DNA of 64,000 nt. Source: a virus. Made by a program: the position numbers and the translations under genes. A model generated the notes under the pieces. The model did not search any database. It had not been told where the DNA came from and was given only the letters and a program-made list of their open reading frames with translations. The stretch spans positions 1 through 64,000 of IMG/VR virus record IMGVR_UViG_3300042503_002860; one strand, 5' to 3'. Positions 34,452-42,937 of the stretch are shown one piece after another. The first letter of the stretch is position 1. Every line of letters starts with the position of its first letter.

Positions 34452-34748
34452 ATGGGATATAAACCTCACGTTGAGCCAATACCAGAAAATTATTTTATTC
34501 CTGGCGATGTAGTTTATGACTGCGCTCTAAACTATTACGAAATAAGAAGTTATCCCCTTTGCAGACTTTACTTTGATCCTAACCCTAATGCTAAATTTCC
34601 AATACAACCTAACGCTTTTGAAGGCATCACACCGGAAGAAAGAAAAGCAGGAAGGAAAGCAAATCATCTAAGTTATTTAGCTGTATTACGTGGGTACAAT
34701 AGGGAGCATTTAGTAACAGATACTAGTTTTAAAAAAGTAGTTAATTAA
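34452..34748 (+). CDS. Hypothetical protein, 98 aa
   Basis: Unrecognised; aromatic and proline-rich (PENYFIPGDVVYDCALNYYEIRS). Eight bases after the small ORF, in one transcript with the RNR. A terminator follows. Confidence 0.72.
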   Translation: MGYKPHVEPIPENYFIPGDVVYDCALNYYEIRSYPLCRLYFDPNPNAKFPIQPNAFEGITPEERKAGRKANHLSYLAVLRGYNREHLVTDTSFKKVVN

Positions 34749-34753
34749 ACATA

Positions 34754-34789
34754 AAAAAGACTTATCTTGTTAATAGGATAAGTCTTTTT
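34754..34789. terminator. Bidirectional terminator
   Basis: AAAAAGACTTATC and GATAAGTCTTTTT with a 10-base loop, between convergent genes. Confidence 0.88.
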
Positions 34790-34810
34790 GTTTATTTAGT
34801 TTTTGTTAGA

Positions 34811-35284
34811 TTAAAACCCTAAGCTATAGCCAGCGTCAGCATACGCTTGGATTTCCACGTCAAAACTATCTAGTTTATGTGGTGGTTTTACAGGTGTAGG
34901 TTCACCTGCTAGATATTCCCCATCAAAATAGAAGATGGGAATATCTTTTTGCTTACAAAATTCAATTTCTGCTTTTGTGCTATTACCTATGTATCCAGAT
35001 TTGTCTGATACTACTACGATCACATCAGACATTAATATTTTCTTGTAATGCAATGTTTTGATTTTCTCATAGACTTCCCCGGTGTTTCCTTCTCTATCTT
35101 TATGATAAGAGTGTCCCCAGCTACCGCACATTAATACTATCCAACCATCAAATGTAAGACGACGGTTGATTTCCATGCACTCAGTAAAGAACTTTGTACT
35201 ACCACACAAAGTTACTATACCGTTGCCCAATTGAAAAAAATTATAAGCGGAGTACAGTTCAAACTCTTGTTCTTGATATGTCAT
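34811..35284 (-). CDS. Nucleoside 2-deoxyribosyltransferase-like / DUF4406 protein
   Basis: 157 aa Rossmann-type protein with VTLCGSTKF near the start, ILMSDVIVVV in the middle, and SGYIGNSTKAEIEFC, the order seen in the nucleoside deoxyribosyltransferase-like superfamily. Many phages carry such proteins; substrates are mostly unknown. The frame extends to 35341, but ATG 35284 has AAAGGT just upstream, the common RBS of this element. Confidence 0.78.
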   Translation of the reverse strand: MTYQEQEFELYSAYNFFQLGNGIVTLCGSTKFFTECMEINRRLTFDGWIVLMCGSWGHSYHKDREGNTGEVYEKIKTLHYKKILMSDVIVVVSDKSGYIGNSTKAEIEFCKQKDIPIFYFDGEYLAGEPTPVKPPHKLDSFDVEIQAYADAGYSLGF

Positions 35285-35512
35285 TGGTTTACCTTTGTTG
35301 TTGAGATGTTGTCTATCTACCACTACCACGTTCGTCTTCAATCTTTAGCATATCCCCATCCTCATTAAAAATACTAGTCTGACTGTTATCAAAGCAGTTG
35401 CTACTATGAGCAACAGTAAAGTATTCAGCAGTAATTTTGTACTGCTAGAGCTTGTTTGTTCCATCTGTGTTTTATTGTTTTGATTAAAAATAAGATAACA
35501 CAAAATAAAATA

Positions 35513-35647
35513 ATGTCAAACAGAAAATTATTAAGAAATGTTAAGACTTTATTTTTTGAGAAAACTAAGCTAGTATTAACGTACCTTAAACAAACTAAGA
35601 CCTATGAAACTATTAACAGGAAAACAAGACGCGATCACACAATATAA
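35513..35647 (+). CDS. Hypothetical protein, 44 aa
   Basis: Very basic small protein (MSNRKLLRNVKTLFFEKTKL and on to RKTRRD). Overlaps the next gene by 44 bases in another frame, so it is uncertain. No domain. Confidence 0.35.
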   Translation: MSNRKLLRNVKTLFFEKTKLVLTYLKQTKTYETINRKTRRDHTI

Positions 35648-35828
35648 ACAACAATCAACACAGCCTATAATATATGAGGCTGAAGTAGTTGATTTACATC
35701 CTGAACCAGTGGCAGACATAGATTTTTTTAGATGTCCAACGGCTGAAGACATAGCACAAGCAGAACAGGAATTAGAACAAACTAGAAAGTTATCTTACTG
35801 GCAATGGCTTAAAAGTGTGCTAGGATAG
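35604..35828 (+). CDS. Hypothetical protein, 74 aa
   Basis: Acidic middle (YEAEVVDLHPEPVADIDFF) and a C-terminal helix ending WQWLKSVLG. Unrecognised. The IS200/IS605 element begins about 110 bases downstream. Confidence 0.6.
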   Translation: MKLLTGKQDAITQYKQQSTQPIIYEAEVVDLHPEPVADIDFFRCPTAEDIAQAEQELEQTRKLSYWQWLKSVLG

Positions 35829-35955
35829 GATTGTTAATCAAGGTTCATAAATCCACTAGGTGTAACAAGCGTTTCAGGTGTTATGCCTTATTTTTTATTT
35901 ATTAACAACTAGCAGATATCATGACCGAAAATAATGGGATACAAGCCCCGTCCTT

Positions 35956-36363
35956 TTAGGACGGCTTTTCTTGATTTTTAATACACTCCTTCAATATTTC
36001 TAGCGGCGCACCTCCTACAGAAATAGCAAAATAACTAGGACTCCATAATGCTTCTTTATGGGGTTTTTTATAGCCAGCTTGTCCGTATCTACGACTAGAT
36101 ACACCTTTTAAAGCATTTACTATCTGGGAAATAGATAATTTAGGCGGGTACTCAATAAGTGCATGAACGTGATTATCTTCACCATTAAACTCAATCACTT
36201 GAAAGTTCATTTTTTCAGCAACTTCCCGAAATGATTTCTCAATCAAATCAATACTTTCTCCAGTAAATACAGACCGACGATATTTAGTAACACAGACTAA
36301 GTGAATCTTTAAGTCTGTAACACTATGTCTTTCACGCCTAAAGATAGTTGCCATTTTAATCAA
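35956..36363 (-). CDS. tnpA: TnpA, IS200/IS605 Y1 transposase, catalytic Tyr replaced
   Basis: HUH single-strand transposase, 135 aa. The HUH motif is intact (NHVHAL, His65 and His67), as is the SPSYFAISVGGAPLEILK segment. At residue 127, where the family has the nucleophilic Tyr (pattern K-x-Y-I-x-x-Q), the sequence is KECIKNQ: TGT Cys instead of TAT Tyr, a single transition. The protein is otherwise full length, so the element may have lost self-mobility recently. Confidence 0.95.
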   Translation of the reverse strand: MIKMATIFRRERHSVTDLKIHLVCVTKYRRSVFTGESIDLIEKSFREVAEKMNFQVIEFNGEDNHVHALIEYPPKLSISQIVNALKGVSSRRYGQAGYKKPHKEALWSPSYFAISVGGAPLEILKECIKNQEKPS

Positions 36364-36405
36364 ACCAATATATAATTAATCTACCAACCAATTATAGCAC
36401 TGATT

Positions 36406-37593
36406 ATGAAAGCCAGATATCAGTATCGTTTTTACCCCACAATTCAACAACAACAGAGTCTAGCTCAGTTGTTTGGTTGCGTTCGGGTGGTATGGAACGA
36501 TGCTTTGGCTATTTGTAAACAAGCAGAAAAATTGCCAAGCAATAATGATTTGCAAAAACTAGTTATTACTCAAGCAAAGAAAACTGCTGAACGTAATTGG
36601 TTGTCCGAGGTATCTAATATTCCTTTGCAGCAATCAGTTGCAGACTTAGGGGTTGCCTACAAAAACTTTTTTGACTCCATTAAAGGTAAGCGAAAAGGTA
36701 AAAAATTTGGGAGTCCCAAGTTTAAAAAGAAAACAAATCAGCAATCGGCACGGTTTAGAATTGGTGGTTTTTCAATTAAAGGAAATGAAGTTTATCTTGC
36801 TAAAATTGGAAACGTAAAACCAATCTGGTCTAGGGAATTACCAGCTTCGCCTAGTTCTGTAACAGTAATCAAAGATTGTGCTAATCGTTATTTTCTTAGT
36901 TTTGTAGTAGAAGTTGAACCTGTTAATATTGATGCCAAAAACCAAAGTATCGGTATTGATTTAGGAATTAAAACTTTTGCTGTCATGAGTAATGGGGAAA
37001 AAGCTAAAAGTCCTGATTACGCACAATTAGATAGGAAAATTCGTAAACTTCAAAAGAAGTTAGCACGTCAATCGAAAGACTCAAAGCGCAGAAATAAAAC
37101 CCGAATTAAAATTGCAAAACTCCATAATCAAATTACTGATATCCGTAAAGACTTCTTGCACAAATTATCTACCAAAATTATTAACGAAAACCAAGTTATT
37201 GTTTTAGAAGACTTGAATGTGTCGGGCATGGTCAAAAACCGCAAACTTGCCAGAGTAATTAGTCTACAAGGATGGAGGCAATTTAGAACTTTATGCGAGG
37301 GTAAATCGCAAAAGTTTAATAGGGATTTTCGTGTTATTAGCAGATGGGAAGCAACAAGCCAAATTTGCTCTGAATGTGGATACAAATGGGGTAAACTTGA
37401 TTTGAAAATTCGGTCGGTTAAGTGCATGAGTTGTGGAACTGAACACGACCGAGACGAAAATGCTGCCAAAAATATAAATAAAGTCGGGATAGGGCATTGC
37501 CACGACTCTAAACGGACGCAGAGACAGAATAAGACTACTTCGGTAGCATCAGTCGGTGAAGCGTCAAGAATCACCGCGCCTTTAGGTCGGTGA
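36406..37593 (+). CDS. tnpB: TnpB, RuvC-like RNA-guided nuclease of IS200/IS605
   Basis: 395 aa with N-terminal YQYRFYPTIQQQQSLAQLFG, RuvC Asp in IGIDLGIKT (about 186), Glu in VLEDLNVSG (about 268), zinc ribbon CSECGY and CMSCG, and the last RuvC Asp in HDRDENAAKNI (about 349). All active-site acids are present. TnpB proteins use an omega RNA from the element's right end to cut DNA lacking the insertion. It may remain active although TnpA looks dead. Confidence 0.96.
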   Translation: MKARYQYRFYPTIQQQQSLAQLFGCVRVVWNDALAICKQAEKLPSNNDLQKLVITQAKKTAERNWLSEVSNIPLQQSVADLGVAYKNFFDSIKGKRKGKKFGSPKFKKKTNQQSARFRIGGFSIKGNEVYLAKIGNVKPIWSRELPASPSSVTVIKDCANRYFLSFVVEVEPVNIDAKNQSIGIDLGIKTFAVMSNGEKAKSPDYAQLDRKIRKLQKKLARQSKDSKRRNKTRIKIAKLHNQITDIRKDFLHKLSTKIINENQVIVLEDLNVSGMVKNRKLARVISLQGWRQFRTLCEGKSQKFNRDFRVISRWEATSQICSECGYKWGKLDLKIRSVKCMSCGTEHDRDENAAKNINKVGIGHCHDSKRTQRQNKTTSVASVGEASRITAPLGR

Positions 37594-37595
37594 GT

Positions 37596-37799
37596 ATGTC
37601 AAAACAGTATTTACAAGATTTAATAGATTTGAAGACTAAAGATCATCCTGAGATTGGAGATTGGTATATAGAGTACCGACCTTTTGATGGTTGGTATACT
37701 GTACCAGACTATCCAAGGTACACTGGTGATCCTGGTGAGTTTCTGGGTGCTAACTGGAAACAGAGCGCAAAAGCGATAAAAAGATTTTATAAACCTTGA
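37596..37799 (+). CDS. Hypothetical protein, 67 aa
   Basis: Unrecognised acidic and aromatic protein (GDWYIEYRPFDGWYTVPDYP). Its ATG lies three bases after the tnpB stop, inside or at the right end of the insertion sequence, so its original start may have been changed by the insertion. Confidence 0.65.
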   Translation: MSKQYLQDLIDLKTKDHPEIGDWYIEYRPFDGWYTVPDYPRYTGDPGEFLGANWKQSAKAIKRFYKP

Positions 37800-37867
37800 T
37801 CTATTACGCAGTTATTTGGATTCTGTTCCATCCCTAAAATTATTTTAAATTATTTTTCTCAAAACAC

Positions 37868-37940
37868 TTGACATTAATTTTAAGTGCTGTTATATTAATG
37901 ATATAAGGAAAGCCACCGAACGTCTTAATTCCCGGTGGCG
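37868..37940 (+). promoter_or_regulatory. Promoter and hairpin at the start of the SWIM-protein gene
   Basis: TTGACA (37868-37873), 17 bp spacer, TATATT (37891-37896). The leader then forms GCCACCG/CGGTGGC (37914-37939) directly before the ATG at 37941, hiding the start region in a strong stem. A translational switch is possible. Confidence 0.6.
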
Positions 37941-38546
37941 ATGCAAAAAGTTATGTCTACCACAATAGCACGTCCAGTTCTTAAAAAACAACCTCGCAAA
38001 GTTCAATCATTAAACCAAGTCAGCAAACACTACTATGAAGTAGTAGGAGACACTGGTAATCTCTACCAGTATGATTCTTTGATGGACTGCTGTAACTGCA
38101 AGGCAGGGCAGAACGGAATAGACTGCTATCATGCTAAAGCAGTCAGAGATAAAATAGAATACGACAACTTAAACAAGACTGAGTATCTAGTAGGAATACC
38201 CACCACGGACATAGGTGGTATGATTCACGATCTTGGCTTAACTGCCAAATTTAAGGGTTTAGTTACCATTTGTGAGTTTTGGGGTGGACAACAAGCCATG
38301 TTAATTCAGGTCTACCACAAAGATTATTTTCTGTGTGAGATACATTGTATAAACCGTATTTTTGTTATTACAAACAACATGACTGGTAGATCCAAGACTC
38401 ATTGCCCCAAGGATCGGGGTGTGCTAGAAGTTCTTAAAGATAATTTACAGCGTCTTCGGAACTCCAGTCAATACTGGGATAGACAAGAAGCCAAAAACGC
38501 CTTACTTCCTACAGGTAACTGGGGTGTAATCAACGCAGGATTGTAA
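37941..38546 (+). CDS. SWIM zinc-finger-like protein, about 201 aa
   Basis: N-terminal basic segment, then a SWIM-type zinc site: YQYDSLMDCCNCKAG followed by GIDCYHAKAV (CxC...CxH). The rest has aromatic beta-type sequence (GLVTICEFWGG, HKDYFLCEIHC). SWIM domains bind DNA or proteins. The frame starts with GTG 37935; ATGs at 37941 and 37953 are alternatives. Function unknown. Confidence 0.72.
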   Translation: MQKVMSTTIARPVLKKQPRKVQSLNQVSKHYYEVVGDTGNLYQYDSLMDCCNCKAGQNGIDCYHAKAVRDKIEYDNLNKTEYLVGIPTTDIGGMIHDLGLTAKFKGLVTICEFWGGQQAMLIQVYHKDYFLCEIHCINRIFVITNNMTGRSKTHCPKDRGVLEVLKDNLQRLRNSSQYWDRQEAKNALLPTGNWGVINAGL

Positions 38547-38590
38547 AATTAAACAAAATAAAAGCGATGACCCACATCATCGCTCCAACC

Positions 38591-38645
38591 GATATCTCAT
38601 TCATATAAAATAGTAGCATAAAGTATTTTTATATGAGTGAGATAT
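38591..38645. terminator. Long perfect hairpin upstream of the HU gene
   Basis: A 19 bp stem with one wobble (ATATCTCATTCATATAAAA with TTTTATATGAGTGAGATAT) and T-rich flanks. It probably terminates the upstream gene; a shorter hairpin (AGCGATGA/TCATCGCT) precedes it at about 38565-38584. Confidence 0.6.
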
Positions 38646-38695
38646 TTTATTGTTTTGTGTAGTATGCTAGAAAACAGTCGTTATTATGCAGAACA

Positions 38696-38974
38696 ATGAA
38701 CAAAACAGAATTTGTATCAGCTATATTTGAAAGAACAAAACTCAAAAAGAATCAAGCTAAAGAAGCCATTGATGCTGCCTTAGAAATAATCCAAGAACAA
38801 GTAGCATCCGGTGAGTCTGTAGATTTTGTAGGCTTTGGATCTTTTTGTTCTGTGGAACTAAAAGAAAGAGAAGGCATTAACCCAAAAACTAAAGAAAAGA
38901 TTAGTATTCCTGCTAAAGTAACTCCTAAGTTTAAGCCAGGTAAAGCGTTTAAAGAGTTAGTTGCTAAAGCATAA
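38696..38974 (+). CDS. hup: HU-family DNA-binding protein
   Basis: Nucleoid-type histone-like protein, 92 aa, full length. MNKTEFVSAIFERTKLKKNQ at the start, VDFVGFGSFCSVELKEREG in the core and FKPGKAFKELVAKA at the end match HU. A phage HU may compact DNA or assist replication, recombination or packaging. Confidence 0.97.
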   Translation: MNKTEFVSAIFERTKLKKNQAKEAIDAALEIIQEQVASGESVDFVGFGSFCSVELKEREGINPKTKEKISIPAKVTPKFKPGKAFKELVAKA

Positions 38975-38980
38975 AAACAA

Positions 38981-39013
38981 AACCTCAGACTTATATAGTT
39001 CTGAGGTTTTTTT
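38981..39013. terminator. Bidirectional terminator after hup
   Basis: AACCTCAGA and TCTGAGGTTTTTTT between convergent genes. Confidence 0.88.
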
Positions 39014-39017
39014 ATAC

Positions 39018-39824
39018 TTATTTTTTTGGTAGTTCCAATACTTTTTTCTTAGGTGGTTCAGTCGTTGGTAGCTCTGTTATTTTACTAGGTAATACTTTCT
39101 TGATAGTTTCTACCGGATCACTAGTTACTACACCAACAGTTATTTTTTTCTTAACCAGTGGCTTATCCCCAGTTGGTTCAACTGTGATCACTTTCTTATT
39201 TTTTTTCTTTTTGATTTTCTTTTTGAGGCTTTTTAGTAGACTCTTATCCGGCACTTCTTCACTAATTAATTGATGACTGACTACTTGCAATTGACCATCT
39301 TCAAGCTTACAGACTAAAGCAGCTAATTTATGCTTATATAGTCCCCATAGGTCATCTGTAGCTGATACTTTAACTTTAAAACTACGAGTAGCAAAATTGA
39401 CCTTATGTTTAGTTGGTATTGGACTGTTAAAGTTCCGCTTAAGAATAAATTGGTAAACCTTCTCTTCTTTTTTACCACCCACTAATGCACCTGTAACCAA
39501 AAAGCAATTATCCACACCTTCTAGACCACATCCCACAATCGTAAATTGAACAGTTGCAGTGTTATCTTCAGTAGCCAATCTGTTTCTAAACCATACTAAA
39601 AAATAGTGAGATTTTGAGTATAAATTTTTTACTACTTGCCTACATTTAATGTGTACAAAAGCAGGAAACTCACCGTATTTAGTTTTCAGAACACCTTTAC
39701 CCTTGTTTATCCCAGTCTGGTCTTCTAAATATGTGAACTTACCTTTAACTGTTCCCAATGCTTGAAAACCAGCATGATTAGGTATAGGTTCAATCTTGAA
39801 TGAGGGTTTGATTTTAGTTGCCAT
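39018..39824 (-). CDS. Unknown protein with lysine-rich tail, possible ssDNA-binding role
   Basis: 268 aa. Residues 1-195 look like a beta-rich globular domain (VKGKFTYLEDQ, FPAFVHIKCRQVV, ATVQFTIVGCGLEG). Then a strongly basic stretch (LKKKIKKKKNKK) and a proline/lysine/threonine-rich tail follow. The arrangement would suit a nucleic-acid-binding protein expressed near replication genes, but no family is recognised. Confidence 0.75.
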   Translation of the reverse strand: MATKIKPSFKIEPIPNHAGFQALGTVKGKFTYLEDQTGINKGKGVLKTKYGEFPAFVHIKCRQVVKNLYSKSHYFLVWFRNRLATEDNTATVQFTIVGCGLEGVDNCFLVTGALVGGKKEEKVYQFILKRNFNSPIPTKHKVNFATRSFKVKVSATDDLWGLYKHKLAALVCKLEDGQLQVVSHQLISEEVPDKSLLKSLKKKIKKKKNKKVITVEPTGDKPLVKKKITVGVVTSDPVETIKKVLPSKITELPTTEPPKKKVLELPKK

Positions 39825-39894
39825 TGCTGTAGTCCTGTTTTATCTAGCAGTATGGCATATTCTAGGCAGCTTGTAAAATGTGTGATTATTTTGC

Positions 39895-39923
39895 TTGACA
39901 TTATAATAAAATGGTGATATATT
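39895..39923 (+). promoter_or_regulatory. Promoter upstream of the 39953 gene
   Basis: TTGACA (39895-39900), 17 bp spacer, TATATT (39918-39923); AAAGGT lies before the start codon of the next gene. Confidence 0.75.
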
Positions 39924-39952
39924 AATGAAAACAAACAAAGGTAAAATAACTT

Positions 39953-40237
39953 ATGGCAACCTATAAAATTTTTTACAATGCCTACATTGATCAAGAATCC
40001 CACCCAAGTATAACTACTAAACAATCAGCAATAAAAATTGCTAAAACTTTGACCACTAATCAAGTTGGCGATTTCGACTGGGATGAAGATTGTAAATCCT
40101 TAAACTTCTGTGAATACGTCTTGGTTGAGGCAGAAACTCAACGGGAAGCGGTAGAATTTAACCCGGCAGCAATGCCACAAATAAAAGATGCGGATTATGC
40201 AGGAGTATCAAAACTTCGTAAAGCAAAAGTAGCATAA
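39953..40237 (+). CDS. Hypothetical protein, 94 aa
   Basis: Small acidic protein (GDFDWDEDCKSLNFCEYVLVEAE). No domain recognised. Own promoter and terminator make it a single-gene unit. Confidence 0.75.
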   Translation: MATYKIFYNAYIDQESHPSITTKQSAIKIAKTLTTNQVGDFDWDEDCKSLNFCEYVLVEAETQREAVEFNPAAMPQIKDADYAGVSKLRKAKVA

Positions 40238-40240
40238 TAA

Positions 40241-40277
40241 AAACCCCATGACTTGAAGTGTTTTAGTCATGGGGTTT
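40241..40277 (+). terminator. Rho-independent terminator
   Basis: AAACCCCATGAC and GTCATGGGGTTT with a 13-base loop. Confidence 0.85.
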
Positions 40278-40359
40278 GTGTGGATCTAGTACAAGTAACT
40301 TAGATTATAACATAAAATAAATAAGTTGCTTAAAATGCCAACTATTAAGTAAAACAAAA

Positions 40360-41463
40360 ATGAAAGTAATATGCTCCGTTGTTGATCTGCGTGATCAACT
40401 AGAAAAACTGGTATTAGCTTGTAATACTAAGTATTCCCCTACTCTTAGCTATGTTTTAGTAGAATCAAAAGATTCTATTATAAGAATGACCACTACTGAC
40501 TTAAGCATTAGCTTATCAATAACTGTAGTAGGTCAAGTAGTAAAGTCTGGTAACGGTTTACTACCATGTAAGCAGTTATTAAGCTTACTTAAAGTTTTAG
40601 CTGCTGATGAAGTAGTTTTGACTATAAATGATGAAATCTGTTTAGTACAAACTAATACAGGTAATTACCGATTACCAAGCGAACCGTTTACAAATTTTCC
40701 CAACTTACCCACAATACAAGATGGGGACACTTATCAGCTAGAAGCAAAGAAACTTACTGAAGGTATAAAAGCAGTTTTATTTAGTGCTAGTACAGATGAA
40801 ACTAAAGGTGTTTTATGTGGAGTGCATCTGACCATGCTACAAGGACATAATTTAGAATTTGCAACTACTAATGCTCATATACTTTCATTAATAGAATTAA
40901 CTAGTGAATATACAAACTCTGATACAGAGTTTACTATTCCTAACCAAGCTTGTTTGTTGCTGCAAAAACTCCTAGAAAAAGTTGATGATGTCAAGATCAC
41001 TGTTAAAGATTCGGACATTGCCTTTGAGTTTGATAATTACAAACTTACTAGCCGATTGTTAGAGGGACAATACCCAAGATATTATCATTTGTTCCCTCGA
41101 CAGTTTGATAAAAAACTAACTGTTGATCGGGTAGCTTTACTTGATGCTGTTGAGAAAATTCAAGTAATATCATCATTAAAAAATAATGGTGTTATTTTTA
41201 ATCTAAGTCTAGAAAATCAAGAAATAAATCTAACATCTCAAGTAACAGAGGTGGGTATCACAAAGATATCCTTACCAGCACAAATATCCGGTGATAGTTT
41301 GAAAACTGCGTTTTATTGTCCATACTTAGTTAGCGTATTAAAAAATCTTTCATCTACTGAAGTGCAGATTAAGCTTAATGCTAAATTAACCCCTGTAGTG
41401 TTTTCCCCATTAAGCACTCAGAAAATCAAATATTTAGTAATGCCCTTTGAAATCAGAAAATAA
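40360..41463 (+). CDS. dnaN: DNA polymerase III beta subunit-like sliding clamp, copy 1
   Basis: 367 aa, normal DnaN length. Three-domain clamp pattern: VLACNTKYSPTLSYVLVES, then LPCKQLLSLLKVL and YRLPSEPFTNFPNLP in domain I; TNAHILSLIELT and RLLEGQYPRYYHLFP in domain II; the C-terminus KYLVMPFEIRK is a good variant of YLVMPM. Followed after three bases by a second clamp gene. Expected partner is the polymerase at 453-2774 or a host polymerase. Confidence 0.9.
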   Translation: MKVICSVVDLRDQLEKLVLACNTKYSPTLSYVLVESKDSIIRMTTTDLSISLSITVVGQVVKSGNGLLPCKQLLSLLKVLAADEVVLTINDEICLVQTNTGNYRLPSEPFTNFPNLPTIQDGDTYQLEAKKLTEGIKAVLFSASTDETKGVLCGVHLTMLQGHNLEFATTNAHILSLIELTSEYTNSDTEFTIPNQACLLLQKLLEKVDDVKITVKDSDIAFEFDNYKLTSRLLEGQYPRYYHLFPRQFDKKLTVDRVALLDAVEKIQVISSLKNNGVIFNLSLENQEINLTSQVTEVGITKISLPAQISGDSLKTAFYCPYLVSVLKNLSSTEVQIKLNAKLTPVVFSPLSTQKIKYLVMPFEIRK

Positions 41464-41466
41464 AAA

Positions 41467-42873
41467 ATGAAAATCATAACAACAATTAAAGAAATAACTG
41501 AAGCTTTACCTGGACTATTAGCTGTAATTCCTAAGCGTCCTACCCATGCAGTGTTAGCTAATATTTACTGCCAAACCATAAAAGAAAACGGTAAAGAAGG
41601 TATTAGATTAAGGGCAACTAATTTACAGTCATACCTCACAGTTTTTATTGCCTGTAATGTAGTGGAATCTGGCGAGTGCTGTATACCTGCTAAATTGTTT
41701 TCTGATATCATCACCAAAACTAAATCTAGCGGTGTATTAGAGTTAATCCTATCTGGTAATGGTGAAGAATTAACAATAGGAACTAACAATCTGAAACAAG
41801 CTATTAAAGCTTATGACAGTCCTGAGTTCATAGAGTTTCCAAAACCTGAAAAAACAGATAAACAAGTGACTGTTGATGGTATTCAGTTTTTCAATAAAGC
41901 TAAAACCTTGTGTGAACACATCAGCAAAAATAGTTACACAGAAAACCTTAATAATGTACATTTAGCTTATGGTAAACTCGCAGCCTGTGATGGTCATAAA
42001 TTAGCCTATGCAGATTTGAAAGTAAGCAAAGATGCACCTAGTATTTTTATACCGCCAGATTTAATTCCAGTTTTAAATAAATTGAATCTGGTCAAAAAAT
42101 TAAAGGGCTTAGAGAACACTGATATTACTTTTAGTGTACAGGAATATGAATTAACAAACGGTGATCTACTGTTCTTTAACTTTGATAATTGGGAACTAAT
42201 ACAAGGCACTCGCAGTTATAAACCACTACCTGACACAAATTTAGAAGATGGTACTGTTTACACTGATGTAGAGTTTGATAGGAAGCACTTATTATCAAGA
42301 ATAAAAGCGGCAATCATTTGTAATGAAAAGAAGATTACAAGGTTATGGTTGCATTTACAAGCAGGTAATCTTCACTTTATTACAGATAATAGTTCCGACT
42401 ATTTAGAAGCTTATACTTCTGGTGTGATTGCTTCCTGTTTGATAGAGGCTGAAAAGCTTGTACAGATAGTGGATAGTTTAAAAACTAAAACAATTAAAAT
42501 CAAACTACCCCATTCTTGGGGATTGTTAGGCGTGGAAGTAGATGATTTTAACATTGGTTTATTATTAATGAAATCTAAGGATTATGATCAAATAACTTTA
42601 GATGAGTTTGTAGAAACTATAGGTGTAGAAAGTCCAGTAGAGATTACTTGGAAAGAATTACCACAGTTATCTACAGAAGTTAATCATGAAACTGAGGAAG
42701 CATTACCAGAAATAAAATCAACGGCTGTTGCTGTGTTAGAACCCGTTACCACAGAACCAACTATTGATAGCCAAGTGAAGGATGCTACTACACATCTACA
42801 AAACCTTTTGGCTACTGTCACAGATGTACAACTTAAAGAAGCAATAGTTAAAGAAGTTTTAGCTTTAGTTTAG
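41467..42873 (+). CDS. Divergent sliding clamp (DnaN-like), copy 2, with C-terminal extension
   Basis: 468 aa. The N-terminal 360 residues follow the DnaN layout (LPGLLAVIPKRPTHAVLANIYCQ, ESGECCIPAKLFSDII, YDSPEFIEFPKP, CDGHKLAYADLKV) but diverge strongly from copy 1. About 90 additional residues form an acidic linker and a C-terminal helix (ATTHLQNLLATVTDVQLKEAIVKEVLALV). The usual C-terminal VMPM is not visible. May pair with copy 1 in a mixed clamp or serve another role; inference only. Confidence 0.82.
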   Translation: MKIITTIKEITEALPGLLAVIPKRPTHAVLANIYCQTIKENGKEGIRLRATNLQSYLTVFIACNVVESGECCIPAKLFSDIITKTKSSGVLELILSGNGEELTIGTNNLKQAIKAYDSPEFIEFPKPEKTDKQVTVDGIQFFNKAKTLCEHISKNSYTENLNNVHLAYGKLAACDGHKLAYADLKVSKDAPSIFIPPDLIPVLNKLNLVKKLKGLENTDITFSVQEYELTNGDLLFFNFDNWELIQGTRSYKPLPDTNLEDGTVYTDVEFDRKHLLSRIKAAIICNEKKITRLWLHLQAGNLHFITDNSSDYLEAYTSGVIASCLIEAEKLVQIVDSLKTKTIKIKLPHSWGLLGVEVDDFNIGLLLMKSKDYDQITLDEFVETIGVESPVEITWKELPQLSTEVNHETEEALPEIKSTAVAVLEPVTTEPTIDSQVKDATTHLQNLLATVTDVQLKEAIVKEVLALV

Positions 42874-42937
42874 TAACATTCCCCAGAAATATCTGGGGAT
42901 TTAACAAGTTTCAAACTATCTTAATAGGACACTACAA

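Larger units (their letters stand above)
35935..37600. mobile_element. IS200/IS605-type insertion sequence
   Basis: Divergent tnpA and tnpB with subterminal hairpins instead of terminal inverted repeats: CCGTCC/GGACGG near the left end (35949-35966) and CACCG/CGGTG near the right end (37572-37592). The exact ends are estimated. The right end runs into the start of the next small gene, and the spacing from the last tnpB codons suggests the omega RNA region overlaps the tnpB 3' end. Confidence 0.88.
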
